7,352 bases of DNA. It comes from JBBQBQ01 sp038317685 (lineage in GTDB: Bacteria; Desulfobacterota; Desulfuromonadia; Desulfuromonadales; DDH964). The position numbers were made by a program, and so were the translations under genes. The stretch spans positions 1 to 7,352 of the forward strand of contig JBBQBQ010000179.1 in the NCBI GenBank assembly GCA_038317685.1, given 5' to 3'. The notes under the pieces are model-generated. The model saw nothing but the letters and a program-made list of their open reading frames with translations, did not search any database and was not told where the DNA came from. This document shows positions 1 through 4,202 of this stretch, piece after piece (position 1 is the first letter of the stretch; every line of letters begins with the position of its first letter).

Positions 1-356
1 ACCTCGACCAGCCGGTAGCCGCGCAGGACCGCATCGAGGTAGAGGCCGGTGCCGCCGACCAGAACCGGCAGTCGCCCGCGCCCCCGGATCTCCTCCAGAA
101 CGGCGACGCAGCGGCGCTGGAAGTGGAAGACGCTGAACTCCTCCCCGGTCTCGACGAGGTCGATGAGGTGGTAGGGGATGTCCCCGTATTCGACCAGATC
201 CTTGCCGGTGCCGAGGTCCATGCCGCGATAGACCTGGCGGGAATCGGCCGAGACGATTTCGCCGCCCAGCGCGCGCGCCGCCTCCACCCCGAGGCGGGTC
301 TTCCCCGAGGCAGTGGGGCCGAGGATCACGAGGAGGTTGCAGTCGGCAGGGGGCAC
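1..356 (-). CDS. miaA: tRNA dimethylallyltransferase (MiaA), N-terminal part, runs off left edge
   Basis: MiaA transfers a dimethylallyl group from DMAPP to N6 of A37 in tRNAs reading codons that begin with U, the first step towards ms2i6A; it acts in the cytoplasm. The 118 visible residues hold the P-loop GPTASGKT (13-20), the DSRQVYRGMDLGTGK block (38-52), YHLID (62-66) and LVGGTGLYLDAVLRGY (99-114), all in the family's usual order and place. About two thirds of the protein lies beyond the edge. The GTG start at 356 puts the P-loop where MiaA normally has it and has a GGAG ribosome site six bases upstream. An oddity is GTGKDL where classical MiaA has GTAKP, followed by YGDIPYHLID. From memory this variant belongs to a second MiaA-like clade found in Bacteroidetes and in some deltaproteobacteria that carry two copies. 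The family call is firm; the clade call is inference. The neighbouring gene across the 478-bp gap is divergent. Confidence 0.93.
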   Translation of the reverse strand, partial: MPPADCNLLVILGPTASGKTRLGVEAARALGGEIVSADSRQVYRGMDLGTGKDLVEYGDIPYHLIDLVETGEEFSVFHFQRRCVAVLEEIRGRGRLPVLVGGTGLYLDAVLRGYRLVE

Positions 357-362
357 AATCAG

Positions 363-366
363 CTCC
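363..366 (-). promoter_or_regulatory. Ribosome binding site of miaA
   Basis: GGAG on the minus strand, separated by six bases from a GTG at 356-354. It supports the GTG start over upstream in-frame codons, which have no comparable site and would add unconserved residues before the P-loop. Confidence 0.6.
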
Positions 367-410
367 GGACGGGGGATGAGGGCGGGCGGCAGCGGTACTT
401 TAGCCCGGCG

Positions 411-480
411 GCCGGGGGAATGCAACGGTTTGGGCGTTTTGGGGCGATCGGTCCCTGGCGGACGGGAGAATGCGACAGTT
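411..480. repeat. Imperfect 20-bp direct repeat, 50-bp period
   Basis: Positions 411-430 and 461-480 match at 16 of 20 bases when aligned directly. The shared core is GGGnGAATGCnACnGTT. The copies start exactly 50 bases apart, and the similarity fades in the following 20 bases. They lie about 55-125 bases upstream of the miaA start, where paired regulator sites could sit, but no known operator consensus is recognised. It could also be a decayed tandem duplication. Confidence 0.45.
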
Positions 481-550
481 CCGCCGGGAGGAGAGATTGA
501 ATGCGGTATCGGCAGCAAAATTGTATACTCGTCACAGTAGCGGCCACGAT

Positions 551-690
551 CAGGATTTAAGCAAAAGGGTCCTTCCCCCTGCGGGGGGCATGCAAGCGTT
601 GGCCCCCCATGGTCGACGGGGGGGGCAGCGCAGCTAGGGAACTTTTCCCGCAGGGTCCTGGGCCTTGCTGTTGGTGAGGAAAATCGACCT
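551..690 (+). ncRNA. Possible structured RNA or 5' leader (rod-like fold), unassigned
   Basis: The strongest element is a perfect 9-bp pairing of CCCTGCGGG (577-585) with CCCGCAGGG (647-655). It encloses CCCCCC (603-608) facing GGGGGG (618-623) around a nine-base loop. Weaker outer pairings continue the rod: AAGG (565-568) with CCTT (663-666), and GATTT (554-558) with AAATC (681-685). The G run 583-588 could instead pair with C575-579 or with C603-608, so several mutually exclusive folds exist. The length and overall shape recall 6S-like RNAs or a riboswitch leader, but I could not match any family consensus I know, including TPP, cobalamin, c-di-GMP, fluoride and yybP-ykoY. Strand is assumed from the downstream gene. 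These are sequence complementarities only; transcription is not shown. Confidence 0.3.
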
Positions 691-696
691 AAAGGG

Positions 697-716
697 CAAA
701 AAGTTGAGACTTTTTG
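697..716. terminator. A/T-rich 8-bp hairpin, possible weak bidirectional terminator
   Basis: CAAAAAGT (697-704) pairs perfectly with ACTTTTTG (709-716) around a TGAG tetraloop. The A run on one arm and T run on the other resemble the tracts of a bidirectional terminator. The stem is poor in G and C, so it may be inefficient. It would either end a short RNA from the structured segment to its left or attenuate transcription into the exchanger gene. Confidence 0.3.
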
Positions 717-736
717 GTGATTCTTTCGGCATTAGG

Positions 737-760
737 CGGGGTTGGCTTGGTCCGACCCCG
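737..760 (+). repeat. 9-bp hairpin in the exchanger leader
   Basis: CGGGGTTGG (737-745) pairs with CCGACCCCG (752-760) around a six-base loop, with one G-U pair in the RNA. No T tract follows, so it is not a simple terminator. It is one of several consecutive hairpins before the start at 835. Confidence 0.45.
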
Positions 761-777
761 AACCCAAAGAGGCGGGT

Positions 778-812
778 GCCGAACGGTATCCTGGCGAAAC
801 CAGGGTGTCGGC
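778..812 (+). repeat. Two-tier hairpin just upstream of the exchanger start
   Basis: GCCGA (778-782) pairs with TCGGC (808-812), and inside it CCTGG (790-794) pairs with CCAGG (800-804) around a CGAAA loop. It ends 22 bases before the ATG at 835, close enough to influence ribosome access if transcribed. Confidence 0.45.
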
Positions 813-834
813 CACTGCCCCGGGATTGGAAGAC

Positions 835-1920
835 ATGGTGATATCGATGACCTGTATGACCCTCCTGCTATTGCGGGCCGGGTTCGCACTGCTGGTTGGG
901 GGCGCAGAACTGCTGGTGCGCGGCGCCGCGCACCTCGCCATCGACCTCGGCCTCTCTCCGCTGGTCGTCGGCCTGACCGTAGTCGCGTTCTGCACCAGCG
1001 CGCCGGAGTTGGGGGTCTCGGTCTTCTCTGTCTGGAACGACCAGGCCGGGATCGCGCTTGGCAACGTCGTCGGCAGCAACATCGCCAATGTCCTCTTGAT
1101 CCTTGGCCTCTCGGCCCTGGTGGCACCGCTGGTGGTCCACCGCCAGGTCATCCGCCTCGAGGTCCCGATCATGATCGGCGTTTCGTTGTTGTTTCTCCTG
1201 TTTGCCCTCGACGGCAGCATCGGTCGCTTCGAGGGGTTCCTGCTCTTTGCCGGGGTGATCTCCTACGTTACCTGGACGGTCCGCCGCAGCCGTCGGGAGA
1301 GTCGTGCCGTCCGGGAAGAGTTGCCGGCGGAGGCGCAAGGGCCTTCGAACCGGACCACCCAACTGCTGCAGATCGCCGCCGGCCTGCTCCTGCTCGTCCT
1401 GGGCGCTCGCTGGCTGGTCCGCGCCGCCGTCGCCATCGCCCAGTCTTTCGGGGTCAGTGACATGGTCATCGGCCTGACGGTGGTCGCCGTCGGTACCTCC
1501 CTGCCGGAACTCGCCACCTCGGCCCTGGCGAGCCTGCGCGGCCAACGCGACATCGCCGTCGGCAACGTCGTCGGCAGCAACATCTTCAACATCCTCTGTG
1601 TCCTCGGCCTGACCGCCCTGGTCTCACCCGGCGGGGTGCCGGTCCCGCCGGAGACCTGGGCCTTCGACCTGCCGGTCATGCTGGCCGTGGCAGTCGCCTG
1701 CCTGCCGGTCGCCTGGATCGGCCACCGCATCGAACGCTGGGAGGGGGGGCTGTTTCTCATCTACTACGGCGCTTATACCTTGATCCTCTTCCTGATGGCG
1801 ACGGGGCACCCGAACCTCCGCCAGCTGATGACCACCACCGCCTGGTTCGTGGCGCCTCTCACCGCGATCACCCTGGGAATCTCCCTCTGGCAGACCCATC
1901 GGAACGGATCCGCCGGGTGA
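835..1920 (+). CDS. Na+/Ca2+ exchanger of the CaCA superfamily (YrbG-like)
   Basis: An inner-membrane cation antiporter of 361 residues that probably expels Ca2+ in exchange for Na+ (or H+/K+). It is built from two homologous halves. The first alpha-repeat runs over about residues 39-92, with TSAPEL at 54-59 and GNVVGSNI at 76-83. The second runs over about 206-259, with GTSLPEL at 220-226 and GNVVGSNI at 243-250. Glu58 and Glu225 are the expected ion-coordinating glutamates. Hydrophobic helices fill most of the rest, and a charged cytoplasmic linker lies near 149-176. E. coli YrbG is about 325 residues, so the size fits. ATG 835 was chosen because the next residues enter helix 1 directly and a weak GGA lies four bases upstream; ATG 742 would add a polar, unconserved segment, and ATG 847 or 856 remain possible. 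In the first repeat the usual Gly before TSAPE is Cys53. The family is clear; the exact ion specificity is not. Confidence 0.92.
   Translation: MVISMTCMTLLLLRAGFALLVGGAELLVRGAAHLAIDLGLSPLVVGLTVVAFCTSAPELGVSVFSVWNDQAGIALGNVVGSNIANVLLILGLSALVAPLVVHRQVIRLEVPIMIGVSLLFLLFALDGSIGRFEGFLLFAGVISYVTWTVRRSRRESRAVREELPAEAQGPSNRTTQLLQIAAGLLLLVLGARWLVRAAVAIAQSFGVSDMVIGLTVVAVGTSLPELATSALASLRGQRDIAVGNVVGSNIFNILCVLGLTALVSPGGVPVPPETWAFDLPVMLAVAVACLPVAWIGHRIERWEGGLFLIYYGAYTLILFLMATGHPNLRQLMTTTAWFVAPLTAITLGISLWQTHRNGSAG
1060..1584 (+). repeat. 24-bp perfect direct repeat within the exchanger gene
   Basis: Bases 1060-1083 and 1561-1584 are identical and lie exactly 501 bases apart in the same frame. They encode the GNVVGSNI motif of the two alpha-repeats. 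Only the two 24-base ends of this span are the repeat. Flanking codons differ, so the identity reflects conserved protein motifs plus strong C/G-ending codon preference, or possibly gene conversion. Confidence 0.85.
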
Positions 1921-1925
1921 AATGA

Positions 1926-1956
1926 GGGGGAGTGTTTGAAAGCATGGGCACTCTCC
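1926..1956 (+). terminator. Weak hairpin after the exchanger gene
   Basis: GGGGGAGTG (1926-1934) can pair with CACTCTCC (1949-1956) with one bulged base, starting six bases after the stop. No T tract follows, so it may stabilise the 3' end or act as a weak or factor-dependent terminator. Confidence 0.3.
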
Positions 1957-2008
1957 GCCGATTAACAATTCCCCTGCCCCCATCTCCGGTCCTCGCCAGA
2001 ATATATAC

Positions 2009-2038
2009 TTGACGACCCACCTTCTCGGTAATTACAAT
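2009..2038 (+). promoter_or_regulatory. Sigma70-type promoter of the toxin-antitoxin pair
   Basis: TTGACG (2009-2014) and TACAAT (2033-2038) are separated by 18 bases and each differs from the consensus by one base. Both lie in an A/T-rich island in otherwise GC-rich DNA, about 40 bases before the antitoxin start. It is the best promoter match in the window. Confidence 0.7.
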
Positions 2039-2046
2039 GTAGTCAC
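2028..2046. promoter_or_regulatory. Candidate antitoxin operator over the -10 box
   Basis: GTAATTAC (2028-2035) is a perfect 8-bp palindrome. TACA-A-TGTA (2033-2041) is an overlapping dyad. GTAGTCAC (2039-2046) repeats the first element at 6 of 8 bases, 11 bases (one helical turn) away. MazE-type antitoxins repress their own promoter by binding short palindromes with an AbrB-like domain, so autoregulation here is likely; which element is bound is inference. Confidence 0.4.
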
Positions 2047-2066
2047 GTTTGAGGTATTGCCCAGGG

Positions 2067-2071
2067 AGGAG
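2067..2071 (+). promoter_or_regulatory. Strong ribosome binding site of the antitoxin
   Basis: AGGAG within GGGAGGAG, six bases before ATG 2078. It fixes the antitoxin start and rules out upstream in-frame codons, which lie inside the promoter. Confidence 0.8.
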
Positions 2072-2077
2072 CCGTCC

Positions 2078-2332
2078 ATGAAAACCAACATCATTCGCAT
2101 CGGCAATTCGCAAGGGATCCGGATTCCCAAGGTCCTTCTGGAGCAGAGCCGTCTCGGTACCGAGGTGGAACTGGAGGTCGAGGATGAACAGATTGTGATC
2201 CGTTCGGCTTCTCGGCCCCGCCAGGGGTGGGGGGAAAAATTTCGACTGATGGCCGAAGCGGGTGAGGATCGGTTGGTCGATGAAGGTTTGGGGGAAACCA
2301 CCGCTTGGGATAAGGACCAATGGGAATGGTGA
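2078..2332 (+). CDS. mazE: MazE-like antitoxin, AbrB/SpoVT fold
   Basis: An 84-residue antitoxin of a type II toxin-antitoxin pair. The N-terminal half (about 1-46) is an AbrB/MazE swapped-hairpin DNA-binding domain: MKTNIIRIGNSQGIRIPKVL, then alternating acidic beta strands (TEVELEVEDEQIVI). The GNSQGIRIP stretch is the family signature. The C-terminal part is polar and probably disordered, ending in an acidic, Trp-rich tail (AWDKDQWEW) of the kind that lies across the MazF surface and blocks its RNA site. Its length matches the family (about 75-90). The last codons overlap the toxin start, a common way of coupling translation in such pairs. Autorepression at the upstream promoter is expected from the family. 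The fold and role are clear; which named subfamily it belongs to is less certain. Confidence 0.92.
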   Translation: MKTNIIRIGNSQGIRIPKVLLEQSRLGTEVELEVEDEQIVIRSASRPRQGWGEKFRLMAEAGEDRLVDEGLGETTAWDKDQWEW

Positions 2333-2649
2333 CCAAGCGCTTTGAGGTCTATCTGGTCAATCTCGACCCGACCGTCGGCAGTGAGATTCGTAAATCGAGG
2401 CCTTGTCTCATTATTTCACCTGACGAGATGAACCTTCATATTGCTACCGTTATCGTTGCCCCCATGACGACCAAGGGCCGGAATTATCCCACGCGCGTGC
2501 CCTGTGTTTTTCAAGGGAAGGAGGGGCAAGTGGTCCTCGACCAGATCAAGACGATCGACCAATTGCGGCTGGTTCAGAAGCTCGGCAAAATCGGTAAGCC
2601 GACCCAAGAGGAGGTTCTGACCATCTTGGCGGAACTCTTTGCCCCGTAA
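2326..2649 (+). CDS. mazF: MazF/PemK-type mRNA interferase toxin
   Basis: A 107-residue ribosome-independent endoribonuclease that cuts mRNA at short sequence motifs once freed from its antitoxin. The fold markers are VYLVNLDPTVGSE (8-20), RPCLIISPDEMN (25-36), VIVAPMTTKGRNYPTRV (42-58) and DQIKTIDQLRL (72-82). Arg25 and Thr48 fall at the same positions as the catalytic Arg25 and Thr48 of B. subtilis MazF as I recall them, so the enzyme looks intact. ATG 2326 was chosen because AAGGA (2312-2316) lies nine bases upstream and MVxKRF is a typical family start; ATG 2320, two codons earlier, is possible. Either start overlaps the antitoxin stop at 2332. Lower GC and less biased codons than the flanking genes suggest acquisition by transfer. 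The target sequence cannot be predicted from what I see. Confidence 0.94.
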   Translation: MVTKRFEVYLVNLDPTVGSEIRKSRPCLIISPDEMNLHIATVIVAPMTTKGRNYPTRVPCVFQGKEGQVVLDQIKTIDQLRLVQKLGKIGKPTQEEVLTILAELFAP

Positions 2650-2653
2650 CGGG

Positions 2654-2676
2654 CACGGCGACCGTGGTTCCGTTTT
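2654..2676 (+). terminator. Possible weak terminator after the toxin
   Basis: CACGG (2654-2658) and CCGTG (2662-2666) form a 5-bp stem with a three-base loop, followed by a T4 run at 2673-2676 after a short gap. The stem is short and the T tract is displaced, so activity is uncertain. Confidence 0.3.
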
Positions 2677-2739
2677 CATGAACATCGGGGGTTGATTGAA
2701 TCCTTCCCTTTGCCGGCAAGATTTGTTAAGGTGCTGACC

Positions 2740-2763
2740 GGGCCGGCTGGCCGTTGCCGGCCC
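2740..2763 (+). repeat. Perfect 8-bp GC hairpin in the pcnB leader
   Basis: GGGCCGGC (2740-2747) is exactly complementary to GCCGGCCC (2756-2763) around an eight-base loop. It is followed by a run of nine C (2761-2769), three of which are in the stem. It ends 34 bases before the pcnB ATG. No T run follows on the plus strand, so it is more likely a leader element than a terminator. Its role is unknown. Confidence 0.6.
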
Positions 2764-2797
2764 CCCCCCTCCCCGCGACCCCGACTGGTCCCGATCG

Positions 2798-4075
2798 ATG
2801 AGCCAAACCCCCCAACCGGCCGCCGAACCGATCATCCTCTCCCGCTCCGAACACTCCATCTCCCGCAAGCAGATTGACGACGAAACCCTCAAGGTCATGT
2901 ACCGCCTGGCCCACAGCGGCTTCAAGGCCTATCTGGTCGGCGGCGGGGTGCGCGATCTGCTGCTGGGACGGACTCCCAAGGACTTCGACGTCGGCACCGA
3001 CGCCACCCCCAACCAGGTCAAGAAGCTCTTCCGCAACTGCTTCCTGGTCGGGCGGCGCTTCCGTCTCGCCCACGTCCGCTTCGGCAAGGACAAGGTGGTG
3101 GAGGTGGCGACCTTCCGGCGCCTGGCGACCGCCGACGATCTCCCGGAACATCCGGGGGACCAGTTCCTCTTCGCCGAGAACGTCTTCGGCACCCCGAGGG
3201 AGGACGCCTTCCGGCGCGACTTCACCATCAACGCCCTCTTCTACGATATCGAGACCTTCTCCATCATCGACTATGTTGGCGGTCTGGCCGACCTGGGCGA
3301 GCGGCGGCTGCGGGTGATCGGCGACCCGCTGGTGCGCTTCACCGAGGACCCGGTGCGGATGCTGCGCGCCCTGGAGTTTGCCGCCCGCCTCGATTTCAGT
3401 CTCGACGAGGCAGTGCGCGAGGCGATCTACCTGCGCGCGCCGCTGATCGCCGAGGCCGCCCCGGCCCGCATCCGGGAGGAGTTGCAGGAGCTCTTCCGCC
3501 ACAAGGTGGCGGGGGCGGTTCTCGCCAGCGCCCAGGGACTCGGCCTCCTCTCCCATCTCCTCGCCGGTTTTGAGGGCGATCCCGAAACCTTCGCGCTCCT
3601 CGACCAGCTCGACGCCCGGACCGCCGCGGGGACGCCGGTCGATGAGGCCTTCGCCCTCGCGGTCCTCTTCCTCCATCGCTTCCGGGGGATGGTGCGGGGC
3701 CTTCAGGATTCGGGGATCACCGAGGTGGTGCGCCTGGCCGGACTGGCTCTCGCTCCCCACTGCGACTACTTTCATGTGGCCCACGGCATCCGTCATCAGG
3801 CCCGCGAGCTCCTGGTCGGGTTCTACCGTCTCGGCCGCGGCCGCGGCTGCCGCGGCGAGCGGCGCTTCCTGCATCACCCCGCCACCCCTCGGGCCATCGA
3901 CCTGCTGCGCCTTTGGAGCGCTGCCAGCGGCGAAGCGAGCGATCTGGCCGCAGCCTGGCAGCAGGCCCTGATTCCCGCCGCCGAGCTTCCGCCGCCCGTT
4001 GCCGGGGAGCCATCCCGCCGTCCCCGTCGCCGCCGCTCCCGCGGCGGTCGTCGTCGGCCTCCCAGCTCCGATTAG
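2798..4075 (+). CDS. pcnB: Poly(A) polymerase I (PcnB)
   Basis: A template-independent nucleotidyltransferase that adds A tails to RNA 3' ends, marking them for decay; cytoplasmic. The protein has 425 residues. RSEHSISRKQID (16-27) is the typical PcnB entry to the class II head. YLVGGGVRDLLLG (45-57) is followed by the metal-binding DFD (62-64) and the third carboxylate near Glu102 (VEVATFR). RRDFTINAL (139-147) and DPVRMLRALEFAARL (184-198) form the nucleotide-binding neck. Residues 216-395 are the helical RNA-binding part. The tail from about 407 is very Arg-rich, typical of PcnB and absent from CCA-adding enzymes. Geobacter sulfurreducens is known to have a separate poly(A) polymerase besides split C- and A-adding enzymes, which fits the inferred lineage. 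No Shine-Dalgarno sequence is visible before ATG 2798, yet the conserved block needs a start close to there. A CCA-type activity cannot be fully excluded by sequence reading. Confidence 0.92.
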   Translation: MSQTPQPAAEPIILSRSEHSISRKQIDDETLKVMYRLAHSGFKAYLVGGGVRDLLLGRTPKDFDVGTDATPNQVKKLFRNCFLVGRRFRLAHVRFGKDKVVEVATFRRLATADDLPEHPGDQFLFAENVFGTPREDAFRRDFTINALFYDIETFSIIDYVGGLADLGERRLRVIGDPLVRFTEDPVRMLRALEFAARLDFSLDEAVREAIYLRAPLIAEAAPARIREELQELFRHKVAGAVLASAQGLGLLSHLLAGFEGDPETFALLDQLDARTAAGTPVDEAFALAVLFLHRFRGMVRGLQDSGITEVVRLAGLALAPHCDYFHVAHGIRHQARELLVGFYRLGRGRGCRGERRFLHHPATPRAIDLLRLWSAASGEASDLAAAWQQALIPAAELPPPVAGEPSRRPRRRRSRGGRRRPPSSD

Positions 4076-4190
4076 CACTTCCCCCGGACATCGGTCCCGT
4101 CCAAAAAAAGACTAGCCAGTTCCCCGGCAAAGGGTACACTTCAAAGAAACCTCCGGATCTGGGGCGTTGTCTCCGCCCGGGGCCTTTGTA

Positions 4191-4195
4191 GAGGA
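4191..4195 (+). promoter_or_regulatory. Ribosome binding site deciding the GGDEF gene start
   Basis: GAGGA lies seven bases before GTG 4203. The alternative TTG at 4167 has no comparable site, so GTG is the likelier start. Confidence 0.65.
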
Positions 4196-4202
4196 CCGAG
4201 CC

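Larger units (their letters stand above)
357..834. other. 478-bp divergent intergenic region without a recognised gene
   Basis: No convincing coding sequence lies here; the short open frames are low-complexity and resemble no family I know. The miaA side (about 400-485) holds an imperfect direct repeat. A TATACT hexamer at 524-529 resembles a plus-strand -10 box, and TACAAT lies on the opposite strand at the same place, but neither has a good -35 at 16-18 bases, so no promoter is called. From about 551 onward the sequence is full of inverted repeats, listed separately, and may be a long structured 5' leader for the exchanger gene. I find no tRNA, rRNA or mobile-element signature. Confidence 0.7.

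Noticed and set aside
123..500. 125-residue plus-strand frame across miaA and the intergenic region
   Set aside because: It is mostly antisense to conserved miaA codons and has no recognisable content after that.
359..547. 62-residue minus-strand frame upstream of miaA
   Set aside because: It has no homology I recognise and no good ribosome site; its composition fits chance.
624..645. Resemblance to the TPP riboswitch 3' core (CAGCG...AGGGAA)
   Set aside because: The CTGAGA element and the pyrophosphate-arm context are missing and the spacing is wrong; exchangers are also not TPP targets.
742..834. Earlier ATG at 742 as start of the exchanger
   Set aside because: The added 31 residues are polar, unlike the family N-terminus, and the codons overlap the strong hairpins at 737-812.
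2798..4075. CCA-adding enzyme instead of poly(A) polymerase
   Set aside because: The RSEHSISRKQI entry motif, the neck sequence and the Arg-rich tail all favour PcnB; CCA enzymes lack that tail.
2726..4078. 450-residue open frame on the minus strand opposite pcnB
   Set aside because: It mirrors the codon pattern of pcnB, is rich in Gly, Ala, Glu and Val without any domain motif, and pcnB has all family motifs on the other strand.
4085..4109. Hairpin GGAC...GTCC followed by an A7 run after pcnB as a terminator
   Set aside because: The run after the stem is A on the plus strand, and on the minus strand the T run comes before the stem, so it is not a terminator in either direction.
4167..4202. 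TTG at 4167 as start of the GGDEF protein
   Set aside because: GTG 4203 has GAGGA seven bases upstream; the TTG has no such site and adds unconserved residues.
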